NCBI GenBank assembly: GCA_003244035.1
Contig: QHBV01000292.1
Span: 1-14,320 of the forward strand
Length of the DNA: 14,320 nt
Reading direction: 5' to 3'
DNA from: Solirubrobacterales bacterium
GTDB lineage: Bacteria; Actinomycetota; Thermoleophilia; Solirubrobacterales; Solirubrobacteraceae
The notes beneath the pieces are model-generated. The model had not been told where the DNA came from. It was given only the letters and a program-made list of their open reading frames with translations, and ran no database searches. The position numbers and the translations under genes are program-made. This document shows, in pieces, positions 6,260-13,806 of the stretch; positions within the stretch are counted from its first letter, which is position 1; each line of letters begins with the position of its first letter.

Positions 6260-8410
6260 ATGTCGGCGGCGCATCTGAGCCACCCCCGCGGAGGCAGCCA
6301 CGGCGCCACCGCGGGGGCGTCCACCCTGGCGCTCGCCTCCCCCGCGTCGCACGCGATCGCCGAAGCGCGGGCGCCCGTCGCGCTTGCCGGCGCGCTGCTG
6401 GTGCTGCTGCTGTACGCGGCCTTCTCGCACGGTGCGAGCACCGTGACCGACGGCGCCCGCGTCGAGGTGGCGATCGCCGCGATCGCGGCGCTGGCCGGCG
6501 GAGCATGCCTGTGGACCGGCACGCTGCGGTGCTCAGCTCCCCGACTCGCCCTCGCGGGTGCCGGGCTGCTTGCGGCGTTCGCGCTCTGGAGCGGGATCAC
6601 AGTTCTCTGGAGCGTCGCCCCCGACCACACCTGGCTCGAGCTCAACCGGGTGCTCGCGTACGTGGTCGTGCTCTTCCTCGCGTTCGCGCTCGGCGCGTCC
6701 CACAGCCGCTCTGTGGAGCTGATCGCGAAGGGGTTCGTGCTCGTCGCGCTGGCCGTCAGCGTGTACGCGCTTGGCCAGAAGCTGCTCCCGGGACTGCACA
6801 TCGCCGGGGTCTTCGACCTCAACACGACCGGCTCGGTGCCGCGCCTGCAGGAACCGCTCGGCTACTGGAACGCGCTGGCGCTGATGATCGCGATGGGCGT
6901 GCCACTCGCGCTCGCGCTCGCGCTCGACAGCGAGGGGACGAGGCGAATGCGGTTGGGTGCGCTGCTCGCGTTGGCGCTGATGCTGCTGACGCTCGGGTTC
7001 ACGTACTCGCGCGGGGGTGTGCTCGCGCTCGTGCTGGGGCTGCTCGCGGGAATCGCGCTCAGTGGCGCCCGGCTGCGCTCGCTGATGTGGCTGGCGGTGG
7101 CTTGCGCGGCCGCGCTGCCATCGCTCGTGCTCGGGCTCACCGACCACGCGCTGACCGCGGCGAACGTCGGGCTCGGGGCGCGAGAAACCGCCGGCGCCGT
7201 GCTCGCAGGCGTGGTGATCGTCTCGGCGCTCGCGCTGATCGCGGTGGGGCGCACGCTGCTCGGACTCGAGCAGCGTGTCGTCATCGGTCCCGAGCGGGCC
7301 CGCGCGATCGTGCGCTCGTTGGTCGCCTCGACAGGCGTCGTCGTCGTCGTCGGCGTGCTTGCCGTGGCGCTCTCCTCGCGGGGGATCGACGGCACGGTCT
7401 CCCACGCCTGGAAGAGCTTCACCACCACCCACGAGACCAGCACCTCGGATCCGAGCCGGCTGCTGTCGGTGGACTCGGAGAATCGTTGGGTGTGGTGGAA
7501 GGAGGCCGCGGGCGCGTTCAGCGATCGCCCAGTGGCGGGCTGGGGAGCCGGGTCATTCGGGGTGGTGCACCTGCTCTACCGCCGCGATCAGCTCTCGGTA
7601 CAGCAGCCCCACAGCCTGCCGCTGCAGTGGCTGGCCGAGACCGGACTGACGGGGGCGCTGCTCGCGATCGCCGGTTGGGGACTGCTGCTGAGCGCGGGGG
7701 TGAAGGGTGTAAGGCGACGCCCGCTGGGGACCGAGCGGCTGCTGGCGGCGGCGCTGCTTGCGGGCTCCGTCGCCTTCGCCGTCCACGCCTGCTACGACTT
7801 CGATTGGGACATCCCGGGCGTGGCGCTGCCGGCGATCGTGCTGCTCGGGGTGCTCCTTGGGTCATCCGGGAGGCGCGCCGATCAGCCGGTGGCGGCCCTG
7901 CGGGGGCCAGGCCCGGTGACGAGGCTGCTCTCGCTCGGCGCGTTGACGCTGTCGCTGTGCACGTTCGCGCTGTCCGCGATCCTGCCGAGCCTCGCCGCCG
8001 GCGAGGCCGGCACGGCCCAGTTGACCGCTGCCAGCTCCTCTCCGGGTGCGCTGCAGACCGCGTTGCGCGCCGCCACGCTCGCGAGCGGCCTCGACCCGCT
8101 CTCCGACGCCGGTCCCTCGGCCCAGGCGGCGATCGCAGAGCAACGCGGAGAGCTGCCGCAGGCCCGCGCATACTGGCTCGAGGCTGTCCGGCGCGAGCCC
8201 GCCGACGTCCAGGCATGGGTCGAGCTGGCGGACGTCGAGCTCGAGCTGGGCGATCAGCGCAACGCGAGCCGGGCGAATGTGCGGGCGCTGGCGCTCGATC
8301 CCCTCGGCCGGTCGGCTGCGAGCCTCCGGAGCGGCGCCTCGTTCTTGGCGAACCTGATCGCGGCGCCCCCGGCCGACTCGGCGACCGCGCCGCCGCTGTC
8401 GCGAGGATGA
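6260..8410 (+). CDS. O-antigen ligase/polymerase-like membrane protein (Wzy_C family) with C-terminal TPR-like tail
   Basis: The protein is 716 residues and polytopic. Many Leu/Ala/Val-rich membrane helices run from ~40 to ~350, with more at ~455-540 and one near 575. Family marks are TYSRGG (248-253) in a helix, then a soluble segment with NRWVWWKEAAGAF (408-420), RPVAGWGAGSFG and QPHSLPLQWLAETGL, whose H451 matches the conserved His of the large Wzy_C loop. O-antigen ligases and polymerases of this family transfer lipid-linked glycans outside the membrane. In a high-GC actinobacterium the product would be a cell-wall or surface glycopolymer rather than LPS; that part is inference. Residues ~620-690 form two TPR-like helical hairpins (QRGELPQARAYWLEAVRREP). 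I chose ATG 6260 because the reading frame upstream lies antisense to nrdJ. The gene is divergent from nrdJ and convergent with the coiled-coil gene, with a 4-bp gap between stops and no glycosyltransferase beside it. Confidence 0.85.
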   Translation: MSAAHLSHPRGGSHGATAGASTLALASPASHAIAEARAPVALAGALLVLLLYAAFSHGASTVTDGARVEVAIAAIAALAGGACLWTGTLRCSAPRLALAGAGLLAAFALWSGITVLWSVAPDHTWLELNRVLAYVVVLFLAFALGASHSRSVELIAKGFVLVALAVSVYALGQKLLPGLHIAGVFDLNTTGSVPRLQEPLGYWNALALMIAMGVPLALALALDSEGTRRMRLGALLALALMLLTLGFTYSRGGVLALVLGLLAGIALSGARLRSLMWLAVACAAALPSLVLGLTDHALTAANVGLGARETAGAVLAGVVIVSALALIAVGRTLLGLEQRVVIGPERARAIVRSLVASTGVVVVVGVLAVALSSRGIDGTVSHAWKSFTTTHETSTSDPSRLLSVDSENRWVWWKEAAGAFSDRPVAGWGAGSFGVVHLLYRRDQLSVQQPHSLPLQWLAETGLTGALLAIAGWGLLLSAGVKGVRRRPLGTERLLAAALLAGSVAFAVHACYDFDWDIPGVALPAIVLLGVLLGSSGRRADQPVAALRGPGPVTRLLSLGALTLSLCTFALSAILPSLAAGEAGTAQLTAASSSPGALQTALRAATLASGLDPLSDAGPSAQAAIAEQRGELPQARAYWLEAVRREPADVQAWVELADVELELGDQRNASRANVRALALDPLGRSAASLRSGASFLANLIAAPPADSATAPPLSRG

Positions 8411-8414
8411 GTCG

Positions 8415-11400
8415 CTACGGCGCAAAGCCGAGCTTCACCGCGCCGGTCAGGATCAGGATCGCGATGGTGACCCCGAGCGCGAGCAGGAGCAGCCCGACCA
8501 CCGTCTCCGAAGGAAGCCGGCCGGCCCCGGACCGGCGCTGTCGCCCCCGCCCGCGAGGGCGCGTGGCCGCGCGTGGCCGCGCGTGGCCCTGAGTCAGCGC
8601 GGCCTCGCGCGCGCGCGGCATTTGTGGCCTGCTCCGGGCGCCTGGGGTTGGTTGTTGTGATGGGGGCGGCTTCGCCGCCCTGGTTTTTGCCTGCGCTTGG
8701 CGCGCGGCCTGGCGTGCTGCTCCGCGCCCTGCGGCGAGGACCTCGGCTCGAGCCTGCTCCCGTGCGTGGTTCTCAGCCCTCAGCCTGATGGCGTCGAGCT
8801 CCTGCTCCCGCCCCGCTGTCGCGAGGCCCGCACGGGTCCTCCCGAGCTCATCGCGAACGCTCTCCAGCTGAGTCCTGGTGGCCTCCAGCTCGGCGCGAGT
8901 GCTCCCCAGCTCGCGCCCGGCGCGCTCGACCTCGCCGGCGAGTGCCCCCGCCCGTGCCTGCGCGGCCGTGTGCGAGTCCTGCGCTTGGCGCTGCTCCGCG
9001 CGTATGTCTGCGACCGTCCGCTCGGCATCGGTGCGGGCGGCGGCAAACAAGGCGACCTCCGCCACGAGGCGCTGCAGCCGGTCCGACAGCGAGCCTCGCT
9101 CGGCGGTCAGCGTCTCGACCCGCCGCGCTAGCTCGTCCGCCAGGCCCTCCTGCTCCTGCGCCCGGCGCGAGACGGCGGCGAGGCCGGCCGCCTCGTGCTG
9201 CGCCTTCTCCGTCCGCGTTTGCGCCTGCGTGAGCTTGGTGCCCGCCTCCTCGAGCTCGGTCTGGAGCTGGCGAGCCGCCCGTTCGGCATCCCGGCGGGCG
9301 GCCAGCGACGAGCTCAGATCCGCCACGAGGGCCGCCAGGCGCTCGCGCTCGCCCACGCTGGCTGGCCTGGGCTCGCCGCCGAGCTCGCGTCCGACGCCGA
9401 GCTCGGCTTGCAGCTGCTGTGCGCGCTCGCGTTGCTTGGTGGCCTCGGCCCGCGTCGCGCGCAGGCGCTGCTCGGCCTGGGCCTGGGCCTGGGCAACGCG
9501 CGCCTGCGTCTGCTCCGAGGCGTCCGCCAGCTCGCGACTGAGGTCCTCGCGCCGAGCTGCCTCCCGCTCCAGCTTGTGCTCCAGTTCGCGCACGCGCGCG
9601 AGCGCTGCCTCGTGCTCACCGCCGAGCGCCGCGACTGCCTGGTTGGCCTCCGCGGCCGTGGCCTGAAGCTCGACGATCCGAAGCTCGGCGTCGGAGGCGA
9701 TCCGCTCCTTGGAGGCCAGTGTCTCGCGCAGGCGCTCCGCGGCCCCTGCCTGGGCCTGGCGCAGGCGCTCCTGTGCCTCTGAACGCAGCCGCTCGCGCTC
9801 GGCCGCGTGCTCGGCGATCCGCTCGCCGGCCGTCAGCTGGGCCCGCCGCTCGGCTTCCGTGCTCGCTCGCTCGGCTTGCTCACGCGCTCGCACGGCGCGC
9901 TCGGAGAGCTCGCACGCGGCGCTCAGCTCGGCTTGCAGCAGCTCCGCGCGCTCACGCTGCTCGGTTGCCTGCACCCGCGTCGCGTGCAGGCGCTGCTCGG
10001 CCTCCGCCTCGGCCTGGGCAAGGCGCGCCTGTGCCTGCTCGGATGCGTCCGCCAGCTCGCGACTGAGGCCCTCGCCGCGAGCTGCCTCCCGCTCCAGCTT
10101 GTGCTCCAGTTCGCGCACGCGCGCGAGCGCCGCCTCGTGCTCGCCGCCGAGCGCCGCGACGGCCTGGTTGGCCTCGGCGGCCGTGGCCTGAAGCTCGATG
10201 ATCCGAAGCTCGGCGCCGGAGACGATCTGCTCCTTAGAGGCCTGGTCCTCGCGCAGGCGCTCCGCTGCCTCTGCCTGGGCCTGGCGCAGACGCTCCGCAG
10301 TCTCTGAGCGCAGCCGCTCGAGCTCGGACGCGTGCTCGGCGGCGAGCTCGCGCTGCTGGGTGGCCTCGGCCTGCACCGCCTGCAGGCGCTGCTTCGCGTC
10401 CGCCCTGAGACGCTCGATCTCTGAGCCCGACGCAGCCGCGCTGCGCTCGGCCCGGCGCTCCGCCTCCTGCGCCTGCGCCTCGGCCTTGGCGATGGCGACC
10501 CGCGCGTGGGCAAGCTCACGCTCCAGCGCCTCTCCCTGCTCCCGGTGCCTTGCCTCCTGCTCGGCGAGCTTGGTCACCGAATCCTGCAGGCGCTGTTGAT
10601 GCTCCCGCCGCAGCTGCTCGAGCTCCGCAGCGTGCTGGCTCGCCAGCTCTCCGGTCGTGAGCACGGCGCGGCGGCCGGACTCCCGCATTGCCGCCTCGAT
10701 GCGCTGCTCGGTCCCCTGGCGGATCGTCTTCTCGCGAAGCTTGGTCTCCTCCTGGGCTCGCTCGAGCTGGCGCTCTGCCTCCTGGCGCGCTGCCTGCTCA
10801 CGCCGCGCGTGGCGATCGTTTGCGGCGAGCTGCCGCTCGAGCTCGGCCACCCGGGCCAGATGCTCTCCCGCGTCCGCAGCCAGGGCGGCGCCGGCCTGGT
10901 CGAGCTCGCTGGTTCGCTGCTCGGCCTGCTCCGCACGCCGAACCGCGTGGTCGAGCTCGGTTTGCATTTCCTGCGTGCGGCGTTCGCTGTCGGAGCGCAG
11001 CTGGTCGAGCTCGGCACGATCACGCTGGAGCAGCAGCTCGGCCTCAGCCGCTCGCGCCTGCGCCGCCTCTCTGGCGTTGCCGGCGGCCGCGAGCCGCTCC
11101 GCCGTCAGTCGCTGGCCGTCGGCGTGCTCGAGCGCCTGCCGCTCCGCCCGGGCAGCCGCCGCTCGCGCCTGCTCCAGCTCCGCTGCCGCGCTGGCACGTT
11201 CCTCGGCAAGCGCGGCGCCGGCCTGCAGCAAGCGTTGCTGGGCCTCCCGGAGGGCGGCATCTCGCTCGGCGACGGCAGCGTCACGGGCAGTCACGGCCCC
11301 CTCGAGTGCCGCCAGCGCGTCCGATTCCCGCTCGAGTTGAATCTGCACCTCTGCCTGCGCCGCGCGGGCGGCGCGGTGCTCGCCTTCGACTTGCACCAAT

Positions 11401-12002
11401 CGCGCGAGTGCCTGCTCTCGGGCAGAGGCCACACGCGTCGCTCGCTCTTCCGCCGCCGTCCGGTGAGTGCGTTCGGCCTGCAGCCGCCGGTTGAGCTCGT
11501 CGATCGCGAGGCGCCGGGCTTCCGCCCGCCGCTCGGCCTCGTCCCGCAACCTGCGCTCTTCGCGCAGCGCCGCCCGACTCGCATCCCGTGACAGAGCCGG
11601 CGCCGGGGTCGCTCGGGCCGTCGACATCGCCCGCGGAGCAGCCTTTGGCCGGCGCCGTCGTCGTGGCGTGGGCAGCTTGAGGACCGAGCCGTCGGCGAGC
11701 TCGAGCCCGAACGCGGCTTGGCCCTGCACCAGCTCCAGCGGTGCGGAGTAGGCAGCCCGCAGCAGACCGGCTGGATCTGGCGGTGCCTGCAGGGGTAGCA
11801 GGCGGTGACGTCGTTCTCCGTCATCGACCACCAGCGTCAGCTCTCCGCGGATCCCAGCGCCCGCCGAGGAGCGAGCGGCCACCCTGAGCAACGCGGTCCC
11901 GGGTGCCGCCTCGATCTGCTCGAACGCTTCGAGCTCGATGGAGGAGGAGGCGTCGATCACGGCTGTCGGCGATTGTATGTAGGTCATATCTCCGGCGAGC
12001 AC
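8415..12002 (-). CDS. Large tail-anchored coiled-coil protein of unrecognised family
   Basis: The protein is 1195 residues from GTG 12002, or 1190 from ATG 11987, which has GGAG only 2 bases upstream; the start is undecided. Residues ~18-113 look like a small beta-rich domain (ALLRVAARSS, GELTLVVDDGERRHRLLPL, FGLELADGSVLKLP). A basic patch RRRRRPK follows, then ~950 residues of almost uninterrupted Ala/Glu/Arg/Gln/Leu heptad-like sequence. After a Pro/Arg-rich stretch comes a single membrane helix VVGLLLLALGVTIAILILTG (1168-1187) with only a few residues behind it. This predicts a tail-anchored protein with its coil in the cytoplasm. Two ~140-residue segments (about 553-693 and 728-868) are near-identical, spaced 175 residues apart. 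I do not recognise the family. The shape resembles scaffold or filament-like proteins, but such composition alone cannot assign function. It lies 31 bp downstream of tmk on the same strand and may be co-transcribed with it. Confidence 0.85.
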   Translation of the reverse strand: MLAGDMTYIQSPTAVIDASSSIELEAFEQIEAAPGTALLRVAARSSAGAGIRGELTLVVDDGERRHRLLPLQAPPDPAGLLRAAYSAPLELVQGQAAFGLELADGSVLKLPTPRRRRRPKAAPRAMSTARATPAPALSRDASRAALREERRLRDEAERRAEARRLAIDELNRRLQAERTHRTAAEERATRVASAREQALARLVQVEGEHRAARAAQAEVQIQLERESDALAALEGAVTARDAAVAERDAALREAQQRLLQAGAALAEERASAAAELEQARAAAARAERQALEHADGQRLTAERLAAAGNAREAAQARAAEAELLLQRDRAELDQLRSDSERRTQEMQTELDHAVRRAEQAEQRTSELDQAGAALAADAGEHLARVAELERQLAANDRHARREQAARQEAERQLERAQEETKLREKTIRQGTEQRIEAAMRESGRRAVLTTGELASQHAAELEQLRREHQQRLQDSVTKLAEQEARHREQGEALERELAHARVAIAKAEAQAQEAERRAERSAAASGSEIERLRADAKQRLQAVQAEATQQRELAAEHASELERLRSETAERLRQAQAEAAERLREDQASKEQIVSGAELRIIELQATAAEANQAVAALGGEHEAALARVRELEHKLEREAARGEGLSRELADASEQAQARLAQAEAEAEQRLHATRVQATEQRERAELLQAELSAACELSERAVRAREQAERASTEAERRAQLTAGERIAEHAAERERLRSEAQERLRQAQAGAAERLRETLASKERIASDAELRIVELQATAAEANQAVAALGGEHEAALARVRELEHKLEREAARREDLSRELADASEQTQARVAQAQAQAEQRLRATRAEATKQRERAQQLQAELGVGRELGGEPRPASVGERERLAALVADLSSSLAARRDAERAARQLQTELEEAGTKLTQAQTRTEKAQHEAAGLAAVSRRAQEQEGLADELARRVETLTAERGSLSDRLQRLVAEVALFAAARTDAERTVADIRAEQRQAQDSHTAAQARAGALAGEVERAGRELGSTRAELEATRTQLESVRDELGRTRAGLATAGREQELDAIRLRAENHAREQARAEVLAAGRGAARQAARQAQAKTRAAKPPPSQQPTPGARSRPQMPRAREAALTQGHARPRAATRPRGRGRQRRSGAGRLPSETVVGLLLLALGVTIAILILTGAVKLGFAP
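8561..8588. repeat. Short tandem repeat, 10-bp unit x 2.8
   Basis: GCGTGGCCGC occurs at 8561-8570 and 8571-8580, followed by an eight-base partial copy at 8581-8588. It lies in the coiled-coil gene just upstream (in coding sense) of the membrane anchor. The unit is not a multiple of three, so gain or loss of one copy would shift the frame. Confidence 0.8.
8664..8688 (+). terminator. Intrinsic terminator for the ligase-like gene, inside the convergent coding sequence
   Basis: On the plus strand GGGCGGC-TTC-GCCGCCC (8664-8680) forms a perfect 7-bp GC stem with a 3-base loop, followed by TGG and five T (8684-8688). It is the only hairpin plus T-run I found in the window. It lies about 255 bases after the stop at 8410 and within the minus-strand coiled-coil gene, where it encodes part of the Ala/Lys/Pro-rich linker. 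The orientation fits only plus-strand transcription. Confidence 0.55.
9400..9820 (-). repeat. Internal duplication, copy 2 (C-terminal) of the coiled-coil gene
   Basis: About 420 bp (residues ~728-868) match 9925-10345 at a constant 525-bp offset, i.e. 175 codons, with no frame change. The stretch 9553-9605 is identical over 53 bases to 10078-10130. Third-position identity is high, so the duplication is recent or kept alike by gene conversion. The edges fade gradually and are approximate. Confidence 0.9.
9925..10345 (-). repeat. Internal duplication, copy 1 (N-terminal) of the coiled-coil gene
   Basis: This is the partner of 9400-9820 (residues ~553-693). Both copies share ELQATAAEANQAVAALGGEH and RVRELEHKLEREAAR. 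The ~105 bp between the two copies (9821-9924) is not clearly duplicated, so the unit is a ~420-bp core in a 525-bp period. Confidence 0.9.
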
Positions 12003-12033
12003 GGCGGTTTGCGCGGCTGGCTACGCGCGGGCT

Positions 12034-12654
12034 CTAGAGGAGGTCTCCGAGCGCCGCGAGCGCCGCCGCGAGCATGTGTTCTGGCGCTTGCGTCGCGTCG
12101 ATTCTCCGGATTCGCTGCGTGTCGGCGTGGGCGAGCTCGGCGTACGCGGACGCGACCCGGGCGTGGAAGCTCTCGCCTTCGGCTTCGATTCGGTCGAGCG
12201 GATCCCGCCGCGCCCGTGACCGCGCTCGACCACGCGCCGGGTCAATCTCCAGCAGCAGCGTTCGATCGGCGCGCAGTCCTCCGGTCGCGAACTCGTTGAG
12301 CCTGCGCACGGCCTCGATGCCGAGGCTCCTGCCCGCGCCCTGATAGGCGAGCGAAGAATCGACGAAGCGGTCGAGCAACACCCACACCCCGCCGCTCAGC
12401 AGCGGCTCCAGCGCCTCCTCCACCAGCTGCGCCCTGGCGGCGGCGTAAAGAAGCGCCTCGGCGCGGGCACCGACTTGCAACGCGGGGTCCTTGACCAGCT
12501 CGCGGATGCGCTCGGCGGTCTGCACACCGCCCGGCTCGCGGAGCTGTCGTACGTCGACAGCTCGTGCCGTGAGCGCGTCTGACAGCGCGGTCGCGAGCGT
12601 CGTCTTGCCGGCGCCGTCGAGTCCTTCGATCGTGATCAGCCGTCCACGCTCCAT
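12034..12654 (-). CDS. tmk: Thymidylate kinase
   Basis: Tmk phosphorylates dTMP to dTDP with ATP, an essential cytosolic step in dTTP synthesis. The protein is 206 residues, normal for the family. Motifs are P-loop GLDGAGKTT (11-19), REPGG (39-43), the DRF motif (D95-F97) with SSLAYQG after it binding dTMP, and an Arg-rich lid GRARSRARRDPLDRIEAEG (142-160). The P-loop lacks an Arg while the lid is rich in Arg, as in type II (bacterial) enzymes. The ATG at 12654 has GGAG 9 bases upstream. The gene is divergent from holB across 42 bp; tmk and holB are often adjacent in bacteria but usually co-directional. The coiled-coil gene starts 31 bp after its TAG stop on the same strand, suggesting an operon. 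Confidence 0.95.
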   Translation of the reverse strand: MERGRLITIEGLDGAGKTTLATALSDALTARAVDVRQLREPGGVQTAERIRELVKDPALQVGARAEALLYAAARAQLVEEALEPLLSGGVWVLLDRFVDSSLAYQGAGRSLGIEAVRRLNEFATGGLRADRTLLLEIDPARGRARSRARRDPLDRIEAEGESFHARVASAYAELAHADTQRIRRIDATQAPEHMLAAALAALGDLL

Positions 12655-12696
12655 GACGATGCGCTCCGACGTTATCGCTGGCTAGCATCGGAGCAC
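12655..12696. promoter_or_regulatory. Short divergent promoter region between tmk and holB
   Basis: These 42 bp must serve both genes unless promoters lie inside the coding regions. On the plus strand TAGCAT (12683-12688) is a candidate -10, 8 bases before the GTG of holB. On the minus strand TAACGT (12669-12674) could be a -10 for tmk. GCTCCGA (12663-12669) and TCGGAGC (12688-12694) form an inverted repeat whose arms carry the GGAG upstream of each start. Confidence 0.4.
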
Positions 12697-13806
12697 GTGC
12701 TCGCGGAGCTCGCTCGACAACCACACGCCCGCGCCGTGCTGGCACCCGTCCTGGCGCCGGGCGGCCGGCCCTCGCACGCTTACCTGTTTCACGGTCCCGG
12801 TGGCGCCGGCAAGCGCTCAGCCGCGCGCGCGGTGGCATCCGAGCTGCTCGCCACCGGATCGCCCCAACCAGAGGACGCGCGCGCGCGGGTGGTGTCCGGT
12901 GCTCACCCCGACCTGACCTGGGTGACGCCGAGCGGGGCGCACGAGATCCTGGTGGCAGACATCGACGCGCCGGTTGTCGCGGCATCGAGCAGGACGCCGT
13001 TCGAGTCCAGTCGCAGGGTGTTCGTGATCGAACGCGTCGACGAGCTTGGCGAGGAGGCCGCCAACCGGATGCTGAAGACGCTCGAGGAGCCAGCGCCCTA
13101 CGTGCATCTGATCCTGCTCACCGAGAGGCTCGCGGAGGTGCTGCCGACGATCCGATCGCGCTGCCAGCTCGTGCGCTTCGATGCATCCTCTGCCGAGGAC
13201 CTGGCGGGGCAGATCGAGGCGCTCGGAGTGAGCCGGGCGACGGCGATCGCCTGCACGCGGCTCGCCCTGGGCGACGGCGCCCGCGCGCGAGAGCTCGCCA
13301 GCCAAGAGGGGGCGGCACTGCGGGAAGCCGCCGAGCGGTTCGCGCGCGCCGCGGTCGCGGGAGACGTGTCGGCTCGTGATCTCTGCTCGCAGCTGATTGC
13401 GACAATCCGGCGACGGGGGGAGGTGACGCGGGCCGAGCTCGAGGGTCGCGCGGCAGCGGAGCTCGAGCTTTACCCACGCAAGGAGCGAAAGCGCATCGAG
13501 ACCGAATGGACTGACCGAATCAAGCGGGTCCGGCGGCGAGTCGAGACTTCGGCGCTCGACTTGGCGCTCCAGCTGGTCGCACTGTGGTTCACGGACCTGA
13601 TGTGCCTGAGTTGGGGCGCCGAGGATCTCGTGCGCCATTGCGACCGGTGCTCCCAACTGGCAGCCGACCTCGGCGGCGCGCCTCTGCAGTTGCGCGCCGC
13701 GGTTGAGCTCGTCGAGGAGACGCGGGCGCGCTTTGCCCTGAACGTCACCGAGGAGCTCGCGTGCGAGGCGCTCGCCTATCGGCTGGAACACGTGCTGGCA
13801 CAGTGA
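12697..13806 (+). CDS. holB: DNA polymerase III subunit delta-prime (clamp-loader AAA+ protein)
   Basis: Delta-prime is part of the clamp loader that places the beta sliding clamp on primed DNA. The protein is 369 residues from GTG 12697. It has SHAYLFHGPGGAGKRS (degenerate Walker A, G33-S41), VFVIERVDEL in the Walker B position, EEAANRMLKTLEEP (the diagnostic N.LLK.LEEP-type motif), LLTE as sensor 1, and TIRSRCQLVRF with the SRC arginine finger (S154-C156). The first hydroxyl residue of the P-loop is Arg40. This is expected because delta-prime does not hydrolyse ATP. The four-cysteine zinc module usually present after the P-loop in E. coli-type proteins is absent; the stretch to HPDLTWV has no Cys. 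The C-terminal helical domain is less conserved but of normal length. The gene overlaps the downstream acetyltransferase by GTGA. Confidence 0.92.
   Translation: MLAELARQPHARAVLAPVLAPGGRPSHAYLFHGPGGAGKRSAARAVASELLATGSPQPEDARARVVSGAHPDLTWVTPSGAHEILVADIDAPVVAASSRTPFESSRRVFVIERVDELGEEAANRMLKTLEEPAPYVHLILLTERLAEVLPTIRSRCQLVRFDASSAEDLAGQIEALGVSRATAIACTRLALGDGARARELASQEGAALREAAERFARAAVAGDVSARDLCSQLIATIRRRGEVTRAELEGRAAAELELYPRKERKRIETEWTDRIKRVRRRVETSALDLALQLVALWFTDLMCLSWGAEDLVRHCDRCSQLAADLGGAPLQLRAAVELVEETRARFALNVTEELACEALAYRLEHVLAQ

Noticed and set aside
6505..8592. 695-codon plus-strand frame overlapping the ligase-like gene
   Set aside because: It is very Arg/Ala/Gly-rich, the typical out-of-frame product of high-GC DNA. 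The other frame encodes a coherent membrane protein.
9400..10345. Repeats as a CRISPR or mobile-element signature
   Set aside because: There are only two long, in-frame coding copies without short spacers, terminal inverted repeats or transposase.
10506..11591. 361-codon Leu-rich plus-strand frame opposite the coiled-coil gene
   Set aside because: It is the antisense reading of Glu/Gln/Arg-rich coiled-coil codons, with no domain or start signal.
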